DNA from: Symsagittifera roscoffensis
Lineage: Eukaryota > Xenacoelomorpha > Acoela > Convolutidae
Direction: 5' to 3'
DNA length: 64,000 nucleotides
Assembly: GCF_963678635.1 (NCBI RefSeq)
Contig: NC_087067.1
Span: forward strand, 37,208,686 to 37,272,685
Shown here: in pieces, positions 53,858 through 64,000 of the stretch
Numbering within the stretch: the stretch's first letter is position 1
Layout of the letters: every line of letters starts with the position of its first letter
Made by a program: the position numbers and the translations under genes
Notes under the pieces: generated by a model
Databases searched by the model: none
What the model was told of the DNA's origin: nothing
What the model saw: the letters and a program-made list of their open reading frames with translations, nothing else

Positions 53858-56800
53858 ATGCCTCCAACAGTGCAAGATACCAACCGTCCTGATAGAAGAA
53901 GTCATGCTGGAAATGAGAAGCGTTCGGGGTCAGAGTTGTATAGCTGCCGCGTCAAATACAACAATGCTTTACCAGATATTCCATTTGATCCAAAATTTAT
54001 TGCCTATCCTTTTGACATGAACAGGTATGTTATCACAATAGTTTGAATGTGTTAAAGTTAGTGTCGGATAAGAGTGTATGAAATAGGGAAAAGTATCACC
54101 GCGTTTTATCGAAATCCCAAAGTTGACTCACTAATCTTGGAAAGAAAACACACTAAGTTTTCTGTTTCATTACAGTAGCGTCAATTTGTTGTATTATTAA
54201 GAACCTTTTTTTTTTCTAACTTGAGTCGCAAATATGGGTGCCACTTTTGGGACACCTTTACAGATTTTTGATAGCATGTGCTTTGACATTCAAATAGTAA
54301 TAAGTTAACACTGTTGATGCATTTTTAATTCATCATATGAACCTAAAAACCTATTTGTTTTAAACAACAACAATCATAAAAACTCAAGATTTCAGAAATT
54401 TTCTATCGCAATAAATCTCTCAACTTTTTGAAATGCATAATTTATACATAATGTGGCTTTATGCTTTGCGATTTGTTACATGCAAAGTTAGCGTGGATGC
54501 CTTCAGTTTGTTATATTCCAAGGTTTTACTTTCAAATTTGTGTCTATTTTTATTTGGTGCCACTTTTACTGAATGCCATTGGCAAATTTATTAGCATGTG
54601 TAGCTGCTTTATTCGTGACTAGAGTTTGTCGGTTGTTAAGCTTGCGTGGCTGAGTGGTTAGTGCAAGAGACGCAAAATCTCTTGATTGCAGTAGGTCTAG
54701 TGAATCCTAGACCTAGTCGAATTTTTGCTAATTCGAGGCTTATTTCTATTTTTATTGCACTTTTTAAAGCTGCTTTTTGTCGTGTTGTCGCTAGTGTTAG
54801 CAAAGCGAAGCTTCGCCTCTGTGTAAATTATGATATCGAACTCTGCATGTTATCAGTTTAATTTTGGCTGAATGATTCTTGCAATTGCTAAAAAGCAGGT
54901 TCTGCTGAAAGATTGACTCAGTTGTTGTAGACTAACTTTATTGCTTTGTCCAAGGTAGATTCGAATCTTGGATGATTGCTTTATTCAGAGTCAAGCAATG
55001 AATTTTGCCTACTTTTTGAAGATTTTCTGTTTGCTGATCTTTTTAAATGTTGAATCTAAACCGGCTTAAACGATAATTTTAAAGTTTAGCCCATGATTAC
55101 GCTTGAAGTTAACAAGCGTTATCAAATCGGAATGTAGACTTTTCGGGTTAACAACTAGTTCAGAAAAATCAGTTGAACAAATTGCTGCTGACAGCGTCGG
55201 CTTCTGGGGTTTTAATCCGTTTTTTAAAAAAACAATTTTTTTGGTTCAACTGTTGTCTGATCAAAGATTGTCGGCCTCGTTTCCGCTTCATAAGTTTTGT
55301 TCCGTTGTTCATTTAAAATTCAAGTGTTTTGCTTGGTATGTTAAACTGGAATTGCTGTTTGATAGAAACATGTATTATGAAAATGAATGGAAAGTTTCAT
55401 TTTTTCCCCTCAAAGTACGCTACTGATTTCCATAGTCTACAAAATTTTCGGTTTCTCAAATCTAATACTTTTGGTTCAATCCAAAGAGGCGCTTTGAGAA
55501 GCTCCCGTGAATATTCGACTATCCCCATTTTTTTGTAGACAAAAAGTTATAGCCATCGCAAAAATCAACATTTTGATTTTTCGTTTTTTTTCTTTTCTAC
55601 GCTTTTAGCCATTTTGTGAGCGCTTATGAAAAAATTTGTCAAAATAGCCGATAAAAACTAATTTGGTTTAAATATTTTGTTCTAAATATTTTCGGTTTTC
55701 AGATTTATTTGACGAAATTGAGAAGTTGAGTTCTGACCACATTTTTAACGTCATATAGTGGTCTCTTTTCATTGTTATTTTAAGCCATTATTAGTTCTCA
55801 TTGTTGGTTTTGTTCATCTTTACACAAGCATAGCTCGTGTTATAGTGCGAACTTTCTTTTTTTTCCAAACTAAGTCGCAAATATTGTTGCGACAAAACGT
55901 GTCATTTTGAAAAAGTTCATTTTGATCCAGCTATTAAGTACAGCCAATGCTAAATATATTAACACAGACTATTATATTACAAATGACAATTTAGCTTCAA
56001 GGCATCATTGATATTTAGCCTAGAGGTAGGGAGGGTGACCAGCAGCGAAATATGAGGAATCGAAACTGGTCAGGGTCGGATGTTTTATTGAACTTTTCGT
56101 ATACAGTTTAAATGCGTCCGCTCTATAAATTGAGGCATGTTATTTGGTAAATTTCTTTCGAAATGACTGCTAATGCGTCTTAATTGGTTTGCTTCACTTA
56201 GCAATTATGTAGACTCATAACTGGCGTGCGTCACTTATGAAGTTTTGTAGACTCAAAGTTTTACTCATTTAGTTTTTCACAGTAGCGTTAGCGGTCATAT
56301 TTTTGCTTGTGTATGCGAAGTGCAACTTCGCCTCTGTGTATAAAGTCTTTCATTTGAAAAAGCAACAAGAAGTTAAGAATTTGAAAATTATCTGTTTTCG
56401 AAATTTTTTTATTCTTACACTTCCGGGAGCCAATGTATTGCAATCCGGTGCTAATTGTTTTCTGTGAGTAACTTTATTGTCACAAAACTCATCTCCTGGC
56501 GTTGTTTGGTCTCCTGCAGGTCTGTAGTTGGTTTGGCTCCCAACAGATATATATTTTGAGCTTGTTTTCATCGTAAATATCCGTTCAATTTGAAGTTGCT
56601 TGTTCTCAAGGGTAGGACAAGCAATTTTCTACAGTTAGTTTTTTACTTAGTTATGTTTTTTTGGCTTAAAAAATTTCGGCTATATTGAGTTCTATTAATT
56701 AAGACTAATGAACATGTCATAAAAAGTCATAAAATATTGATGCACTTCGGTATAATGCACTTTTTGAGTTTAATTGAAATTCATCTGCTGAAAATGACGT

Positions 56801-59800
56801 AAATAGCACTGTCCAAATACGAACGTAAAAATGGCGCGAATAAACGTAAACTATTTCTAGTTTCGAAAGTGGAATTTATTTTCAAGATTTCCCAGCGGAA
56901 TAAAAACTGTTTATGTTTACTTGCGTTCATTACTCTTTCCAATCTTCGATTGGCTATGTTCAGAAAAGTGCTACTCATAAATTGTTCTAAAATTCAAAGC
57001 GCTTTAAGGGCATCTATTTTTTTTGAAACTCAAAAATTGAGATTTTTTCAAAAAACAAGTCAGTTTTTTTTTCTGTTTGTGTTCATTGATTTTTTTCCAA
57101 CTGTTTGTTGGCTCTGTTTTTACTTCATGTTCTTTTTGTTTTGGCTAGCTCGCCATGCCATGTTTGTGATGCATCGCAAGTGGTGCGAAGCTCCGATTTG
57201 CCTCTGTGTTGATTTTTGTAGAACTATTGTGGCTGGAGGTTCTCCGCTACTTGTAAAGCAAACGGGTGTCCTTTTTTTTCGCGTTCAAGGGTCACTGAAC
57301 GAAGTGAATTTCTTATATAGGATGTGATGAGTTTTTTTTCTTCGGGGTAAAAACGGAATTTTTTAGAAAACATTTTTAAATATTGATGTCCTGTTCCAAA
57401 AAATATTGCATTTGTGATAGTTTTTTTGAGGATCTGAGGTTTTGTGATAGTTTTTTTGAGGATCTGCATCACTAAGGCACTGTTGTTCACGAATCAATAA
57501 AATGTGAAGCGTAGATGTCAAATTCATCCGGCTCAGAAATCTATCTATACTATTTTCTTTTACAAAAGCAAACGCTTGTCTTTTAGTTCGAATCCATGTT
57601 TCTAGACTCCAAAGCTGTAGGTAGTCGATGGCGAAGTTTAGATTCACGTAGGGTTTCTATAAGATGACGACCTATATAAGAGTCTTCACTAAGTTCATTG
57701 ACTCTTATATAGGTCGTCATTTTTTTCAGGAAAAGGTCACGCTCAAATTTGATTTTTCGTGGTTTGACTTTTGATTTGTTTTCAAGTTCAGTTCGTTTCT
57801 TTTGTTAAAAGGAAGACAAATTTCACTATCGACTAGAAAAGTGAAAAGGTTACGAAAAAATTGATCGTCTTCTAATTTCGAAAGTGGAATTTTTTTTTTC
57901 AGATTTCCCAGCGGGATAAAAACTAGCATTGATTCGGTTTTCTCAAATTGATTTTGTTTTCTCAAAAAAGTTGGAATCAAAAATTTTTATTGAATTTCAA
58001 AGAGTTTTTTTGAAAGAATCAATGTTTTTCCGGCTCCTGTTTTAATGGATCCTTTGCAACTTTCTATTGGCTATGTTTTAAATCTCATTAGGTATGTGCA
58101 GTACAAACCAACATCACTGGAAAAGAGTTTCAAGAGTGAACTGTTGACAGAAGTTGATCTGGGAATACCAATTGAGCTAATAGACAGTCGGGCTTACCGA
58201 CTTAATCCCAACGGTCAGTCTATCTTCATATACAAAAATGAGTAAAAATGAGGTTTTCATTTTCATATTCTGTAAAATTTATGGCAGTAGTGGACATTGA
58301 CCCCCTCACCACTCAAAGAGTGCTTTTTTATAACGATTAGCAGAGCTCGGAAAATCAATTTGGTCCACGTTAAAAAATTCACATTCGAGAAAGTCTTTGA
58401 GCCGCCTGATTCATGTTTTGTAATGTTCGATTGTACTGGTGGCGGAAAACGTTTTTCGCTGTGTTAGTTTTTTTCTAAAGTAGAAGCTTTTTCGAATAGA
58501 ACTGGTTGTATCAGATGTCAGCTACAAATCCTATATATTGATCAAATAGCCTCCTAACTAATCGAGTATTGTGGTACTTGCAGACCAATTAGACCCGGCC
58601 GATGAGCGTCTTCTGGAAGAGGAGAGTGCGGTGGCCCAGAACTCGAAGCGATCCAAGCAACATGCCAGAAATATCTCTTGGTTGCGAAGAACTGAATACA
58701 TATCATCGGAGCTCGGAAGATACGGTCTCAGCAGCGACAAGGCAGAAATTAAGTCAGTAAAGCAGTCGAATTAAACATGGTTGGAGATAGTACTTTAAAG
58801 TAATGTTTCACTTATATTGTTTTTAGAATCGGAGCTCAGATCAAAAAGTTGATGAAGGAGGAAGACCTCTATCGGGTTTGAATAAATTATTTAGTTTTAT
58901 TACATTATACTACATCATTTTTAAATCCTTGAAAAATGGGAACTTGCTCTGGCCATCTTAGTCTTTGCTTTCTACACGCACCCATGCTTTCAATTTATAT
59001 GAAATTTTGATGAATGTCATTAAAAGAATTTCTATCATGTTCAGGACCGAGAGAGCCAAATCAAAGCAATAGAAAAGACGTTTGAAGACAGCAAACTTCC
59101 AGTAAGTTCTTGGATTTATAACCGACTTTAATAGTTTGTTTGGCTCTTTATTGAATCTTGAATTTCTTTTGTGCTCAGATTGAGAAGCATCATTCGAAAC
59201 AAGGAGTGTACAAAGTAGACGAACATCCAGTGTATCCAGATTTTAAGGTAAAAAGTTCAAATCATTCTGGCAATTGATATTTTGTGCCAGCATTTCTTTA
59301 GCGAAAATACTGAGCAAAGTGTTCATTTTTGATAAGCATAATTTTGTCAATTTTAGATAGATAGTTTTAGATTAGAACTTTTTATTAAACTTGTTTTTGT
59401 CTGATTTTTACGTCAATTTTGGCGCATCCTTTTGACATTTTTAGTAAAATTGAAAATTTATTGCAATTCAAAGATGTTAAATTTGATTAGTTTGCGTTGC
59501 CTTATGCACACCTATGATGTGTTGTAGCTCTGGGCACACCCATACGCGCAAGTCATTTTCGACGCAGATCCTGCTCCAAAAGACAGACCAGTGGAAGAGC
59601 AGATAAGTGACATGTCTCAAGCCATGATCAGGTTCGCTTATTTTCGCGTAAAGTGCTCTTTGTAATTGGTGAAAAAAAAAATTATATCTCAAACAATTAA
59701 TGATCCCTTTTTCCGTTTCTGGGACAACCAAAATTTCTTTTCTTAAACGAAATTTGAACGTGGGATATTTTGTATTGTGTTATCCAATGATTAGGGAAAC

Positions 59801-62000
59801 AAAGTGCAATTGGATACTATAATGAATGGGATATGATGGTAGATGGGCCTAATAGTCACGTTTCAGATGTACAAGTAAGATATCAAGTCGGCTATGATCT
59901 GTGTCATCCTCTTTAGAAATGCGTATGAAGTGTGTAGCCCTCAAGTGTTTGTTATTAAACTATCACAAATAATGTATATTCTGTGTTTACTAAAGGGGTA
60001 TGATGGATGAGAGTGGAGACCAGTTCGTGGCCTACTTCCTGCCGACGGAGGAGACGAGACGCAAGCGGAAGATGGACGCAGAACAGGGCATCGAGTTCCA
60101 CCCAGAACAAGAGTGAGTAATCAACAGATTCTTAACTGAGGTTATTTAATTTGAGAATATTGCTTGTGTTGGTTTCGATAGAGCTGGTGAATTTTATAAC
60201 TGACTATTAATAGATAGTGAGTTTACTGAGCTTAACGTATTAAATAGCTTTTTCATTTGAAAAAACTTCAGAAACACTTTTGCTTCCTTGTTCGTTAACA
60301 CTTTCGCAGCTCTGTTGGCCATGTGTTTCAAGTGAGCATGAAAAAAGGGCATGATTGGTAGAAAAATAAAAGGTCAATTAAATACTCGAGCCATAATAAT
60401 TGCAATAGGCGTTAAAAGGATAACTGTGATTAGGCAATATTTGACCTCCGATAGTATATACATGTATGGTTGGCTAAAATATTGACCATATAAAACTCAA
60501 TTGGCTCCTTATTTACCAATAAAATTAAAACAATGCTATTATTCGCTACAGACAGTCTTTCTCGAATTGTTTTCTCAGTTTATTGGAATTCCTCTTTGCT
60601 GAATCCGCTGTGACTTGAAACACAGCTTCGCGTAATTTCGTGTAATTAAGTAGTCTGTGATTGATGATATTTGTATCAGGTACCACTACAAACTGACCCG
60701 AGAGTATGGCTGGACGGTGAAGAACAAGGCCTCCAAGGGATACGAAGAGACATACTTCTTCATCTTCAGACCTGAGGACAACGGAGTGTTCTACAATGAG
60801 CTGGAGACCAGAGTCAGACTGAACAAGAGACGCAAGCTAGGACCACAGGTGAGAGATGATATATTCTCGATCGAGTCATCTGAACTTATTATTGAGTGCC
60901 CGATGTTCTGAGGGTTGTTCCAGACTCTTTGGGACACTGTTGAGTAAAAATTAGATTAACGCAAGCATCGACTTATAGTCTTTGGTCTAATGCTAAAGAA
61001 TATTTATTCGCAGTCAGGTCCTTTTGACTTTCGAAGAAGTTAGAGGTTGCTCGGAAATGACTAGCAATAATGTCTTCTGTTCTAACCAAGACAGTAATGC
61101 ATAACTTTCTCGTTTCATAGGGACAAAATCTCTCACAGCTCACAAACTCGATCCTGACTGTGACTCACCGGGACTTCGCGGTAGACGAGAAGAATGCACA
61201 GAACATCAGGATGACGCAGCTGGAACCAGCTTTGGCGGAGGACGACGAAGAAGAAGATGAAGAAGAGGAAGAGGAAGTGAATGGGGAAAACGAGGGGGAA
61301 GCAGAGGTCGAGGGGGAGGAGAATGAAGAGGAAGAAGGGGAGAAAAAGGAGTCTGGTTCTGAAAGCGAATCGGAAGGAAAGACGCCTATAAAAACTGGTA
61401 GGTCTCGTCAATATTCATCTCAGAACAAAACGTCATTTATTTGGGCAAGTATCTTGGAAATGCAAAGTTGTGGAATCCATTTACCCCTCCTGAAAAATTC
61501 CATAAAATCACATAGTTTTCTTTTTTTTTAGTTCAAAGCTTGTAATTCTTGGTTAATAAGACAAAAGCTGTAGAATTAGATCCAGTCAACAATTTGTCTC
61601 ATTGCTGAAGTACTTTGAGCCGACCATGGTGACTTGATAGAATTGAAAAAACCGTTGAATTTTTCTATTCAATTCGAGTAAAATCAAATCTTGACCTTCA
61701 GAAGCGGCGGAGACGAACGGTGACAATGCAGATGAAGTGAACGATAACATAGAGGCTGAAAACTCAGATGGTGAGGATGACCAAAGTGCTGAAAAAGACC
61801 AACAAAATGAAGTAACCCAAGACAACAATGATTCACTTGTCCCAAATGGAAAACCAGAGAACGATGAGTCAGAAGCGGGTGAGAGTGGAGTGAAAAAAGA
61901 AGGCCACTCTAGTAGCGAAGAGGAGGAGGAGGAAGAAGAAGAAGATGATTCGAGCGAAGATGAAGAGGTTCAAGAGAAACAAGACGATGAAGACGAGTAG
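53858..62000 (+). CDS. PAF1: PAF1, RNA polymerase II-associated factor 1 (11 exons, 532 aa)
   Basis: Subunit of the nuclear Paf1 complex, which travels with RNA polymerase II and promotes elongation and H2B ubiquitination. Exons: 53858-54024, 58092-58213, 58584-58752, 58827-58875, 59045-59101, 59179-59247, 59528-59631, 59996-60112, 60680-60848, 61121-61397, 61702-62000. All introns are GT-AG and the frame stays open, giving 532 residues against 531 in human. Recognisable blocks are [99 protein letters not shown] and [10 protein letters not shown]. The C-terminal 150 residues are an acidic Glu/Ser tail, as in other animals. Intron 1 is 4.1 kb; the others are 74-567 bp. No canonical AATAAA was seen soon after the stop. 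Confidence 0.97.
54644..54720 (+). repeat. tRNA-Leu/Ser-like relic
   Basis: TGGCTGAGTGGTTAGTGC matches the A box of tRNA-Leu/Ser. An anticodon-like arm (AGAGA, loop CGCAAAA, TCTCT) would read CAA. Then TAGGTCTAG and CTAGACCTA pair around TGAATC as a T-arm-like hairpin with a 6-nt loop. The acceptor stem does not pair and the T-loop lacks a base, so it is a pseudogene or SINE head and not a working tRNA. Confidence 0.45.
56855..57130 (+). repeat. Dispersed repeat, copy in PAF1 intron 1
   Basis: TTTCGAAAGTGGAATTTATT, TTTCCCAGCGGAATAAAAAC, then CGATTGGCTATGTT and TTTTTTTCTGTTTGTG. The same order occurs at 57860-58080 and in the units at 63430-64000. Confidence 0.65.
57664..57720 (+). repeat. 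Perfect 21-bp inverted repeat with 15-nt loop
   Basis: Left arm 57664-57684 (ATGACGACCTATATAAGAG plus TC) and right arm 57700-57720 are exact reverse complements. The loop is TTCACTAAGTTCATT. It lies at the left border of the next dispersed repeat copy. Confidence 0.95.
57697..58080 (+). repeat. Dispersed repeat, copy adjoining PAF1 exon 2
   Basis: Shares ATTTGATTTTTCGTGGTTTG, TTTCGAAAGTGGAATT, TTTCCCAGCGGGATAAAAAC and CTATTGGCTATGTT with the other copies. It ends about 12 bp before the exon 2 acceptor, so the branch-site region of intron 1 is repeat-derived. Confidence 0.65.
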
Positions 62001-63279
62001 CAGCTATTATACGCGCAGATGTAAATGCTTGCATAATCAAGCTCCAAAATTTAAATAATTTGGTTTAAAAATAAGAAGATACCGCAAATTACCTCTATAA
62101 ATTGGGTTTTCCTGCTATTTCCGCACTGCTTTTTAAATATGCGATAAATGTTGGAGCTTGATTTTAAAATTAACAGCATAATAGCGGAAGACGAGAATCG
62201 GCCGAATGGCGTTTGGTGGAAAATCGCAGGTCGTACCTTGGTTGTGTGAAAGCTGCACCGCACCGCGGGAAACTGTCTTCAGAAACTGTAACTTGGATTA
62301 GATTAAACTCTTTCTATTAAGAATGTCTGTTGAATATTCAACTTTTAAAATTTTATTCTTTTCATTGAGTTATATATAATTGAGTTGAGTAGGTTTTGAA
62401 GGAGAAAAATTGAGAATAACTAAGAAAAAAAGGTTCGGAGTGTCCCCGTCTTTATGCACGTACCCGGCAACAACACTAAGATTAGTAGGGGAACGGAAAA
62501 GTTAAGATATCTAGAAGGGGGCAGTTATGAATTAACTAGTGAAACAGAAGAAATAAGAACGTTTAGAAAAAAGGTGACATTTGAAATACTTAGCTTCATT
62601 TGAAGACATTTTTGATATTTGAATTTAACCAAGTTAGTTGCCTTGCGTTTTCAGTTTTTAAAGTTAGAAGTTGACTTGATGTTGTGACTTTACTAAGTTT
62701 TCAGTTCGTCGTGCGCTAATGGCGTGCACACGGAGCAAGCTTCGGAACGATATTAAGTTTGAGCCGAGTGCTTTAAATTATACTGAATTACGTGTAATGC
62801 TTTCTTTACTCTTGACGGTTTATACCAGCCAAGTAACAAGTTTCAGGCAGCGTTTTGAATCCTTTCTCCCCTGAAAAACTTATTTGACGAAATACACAGT
62901 TATTGTTCTACGACGTTGTAGCTGAGAGGACTTAGTAATCGGAGGATTTTCAATGACGCATGATAACCTACCGACTAAAAGCCAGATTCTGTCAAAAGTA
63001 AGAGGATTTGTCATTGATGTACAATCGAAAAGAATTTTTTGAGAACAAACGAAAGTCCTAACGACGCAATCTTTTGGTCTGAACATTGCTATTATTGATC
63101 AAAACGCTTAATCAAAAGTTTTTCCCGCTGTGACGAGTCGTTTTGCAAATTTAAAAAAGGCAATGAACGTATTGAAGACTCAGAAGATATATTGTTCCTG
63201 AAGTTCAGAAAGGCTTTAAACCCATATGCTTCTTATTTTGAAAAAGGAAATTTGAAGTTTTTTTTTGTGTAATGAACGC
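62001..63279. other. Downstream of PAF1, no gene seen
   Basis: Presumed PAF1 3' UTR followed by AT-rich intergenic sequence. Frames of 60-70 aa have no recognisable content. A short direct repeat, ATTGAAGACT preceded by AATGAACG, occurs near 63160 and 63271. Confidence 0.6.
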
Positions 63280-64000
63280 ATTGAAGACTTTTATATAGTT
63301 CTTGTGATTTTTTACGGGCTTAATTTTGATTTTTCGTGTTTGACTTAAATTTTTCCAAGTTCACTGCATTTCTATTGTTAAAACCAAAGCGAACTCCACT
63401 AGCAAAAGTGCAAAATTCACAACAAATGTGATCGATTTCTGGTTTCGAAAGTGCAATTTAATTATCAGATTAACCAGAGAAATCAAATCTAACGTATTGA
63501 TCTAGTTTTCTAAAATTGGGTTTATTTATTTTTAAAATTGTCAATTATAAATTTCTAGAATCTCAAAAAGATTTAGGGCCATTTTTATCGAACTTCAAAG
63601 TCTGACATTTAAAACAAAATTAGTTTTTTTTTCTGTTTATTTACTCTTTATTCTTATATTTGCGTACATAACTCTATTCCAACAAAAGTAAAATCTGATC
63701 GATTTCTTGTTTCGAAATTGGAATTTAATTATCAGGTTACCCAGCGAAATCAAATCTAACGTATTGATCCAGTTTTCTAAAATTGGGTTTTTTTTATTTT
63801 TTTTAAATAGTCAATTATAAACAGTTCTAGAATTTCAAAGAAGTTTAGGGCCATTTCTTTTGAACATCAACGGCTACTTTAAAAAAACAAATTAGTTTTT
63901 TTTCTGTTTATTTACTCTTTATTCTTTTATTTGCGTACATAACTCTATTCCAACAAAAGTAAAATCTGATCGATTTCTTTTTTCGAAATTGGAATTTAAT
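63280..64000 (+). repeat. Tandem repeat of about 270 bp, running off the window
   Basis: Units begin at GATCGATTTC at 63430, 63697 and 63968 (periods 267 and 271). They contain TTTCGAAATTGGAATTTAAT, CAAATCTAACGTATTGATC and TTTGCGTACATAACTCTATT. The stretch 63280-63430 matches the start of the intron 1 copy at 57697. At least two full units are visible and the third is cut by the window end. Confidence 0.9.

Larger units (their letters stand above)
54025..58091 (+). other. PAF1 intron 1, filled with short repeats
   Basis: Contains a tRNA-like relic (54644-54720) and three copies of a short module with a GCGAAG...CTTCGC pairing followed by CTCTGTGT (near 54803, 56315 and 57186). It also has two copies of the dispersed repeat family that forms the tandem array at the right edge, and a perfect 21-bp hairpin (57664-57720). 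No coding frame is credible. Confidence 0.7.

Noticed and set aside
54646-54861. 71-aa frame in PAF1 intron 1
   Set aside because: It begins within the tRNA-like relic and has no protein similarity that I recognise.
55103-55538. Frames of 107 and 69 aa as a gene in intron 1
   Set aside because: Low-complexity Phe/Leu/Lys-rich translation of AT-rich DNA without motifs, inside the intron of PAF1.
61160-61531. Separate acidic small protein of 123 aa
   Set aside because: It is exon 10 of PAF1 read through into the intron; the donor at 61398 and acceptor at 61701 give the expected acidic tail.

Overview
The window is animal (metazoan) nuclear DNA, AT-rich and dominated by retroelements, with one conserved host gene at the right. 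A multi-exon gene with GT-AG introns encodes the RNA polymerase II elongation factor PAF1. The retroelements are Ty3/gypsy LTR elements, Penelope-like elements (PLEs) with GIY-YIG ends, and a non-LTR element with a C-terminal PD-(D/E)XK-like domain. This mix is typical of aquatic invertebrates, but the sequence does not settle the phylum.

Left part (1-10500 and 33534-40801): a 9.18 kb segment is present twice head to tail, nearly identical. It is a mosaic of broken retroelements. On the minus strand it holds a non-LTR element (PHD finger, reverse transcriptase, nuclease-like end) and two further tandem pieces of that end. On the plus strand it holds a Penelope-type reverse transcriptase with a PHD finger inside the palm, fused in frame to a nuclease-like domain usually found on other retroelements. 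A second, minus-strand PLE is nested inside it, flanked by an 8-bp duplication.

Centre (10501-33533, minus strand): a complete LTR retrotransposon of about 23 kb splits the second copy of the segment. Its two 929-bp LTRs differ at only three positions that I saw. In transcription order it has: LTR, probable primer binding site, a 2.5 kb leader with two tandem-repeat blocks, a gag-protease-RT-RNase H frame (2012 aa), an overlapping frame with integrase and a C-terminal macro-like domain (963 aa), a very large third frame (2959 aa) with an SGNH/GDSL hydrolase domain and a possible second degenerate one, a purine tract and the 3' LTR. The third frame and the macro-like domain are the unusual cargo and the best candidate here for something undescribed.

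Right of centre (40802-53620, plus strand): a GIY-YIG fragment, a decayed PLE that has swallowed a piece of non-LTR reverse transcriptase, and a 5'-truncated, internally deleted relative of the giant LTR element. That relative keeps both ends of the third frame and its own LTR.

Right part (53621-64000): PAF1 occupies 53858-62000 in 11 exons (532 aa). Its start codon lies only 237 bp after the LTR of the truncated element, in the same orientation. Intron 1 (4.1 kb) carries tRNA-like and short dispersed repeats and a perfect 21-bp hairpin. The window ends in a tandem repeat of about 270 bp.
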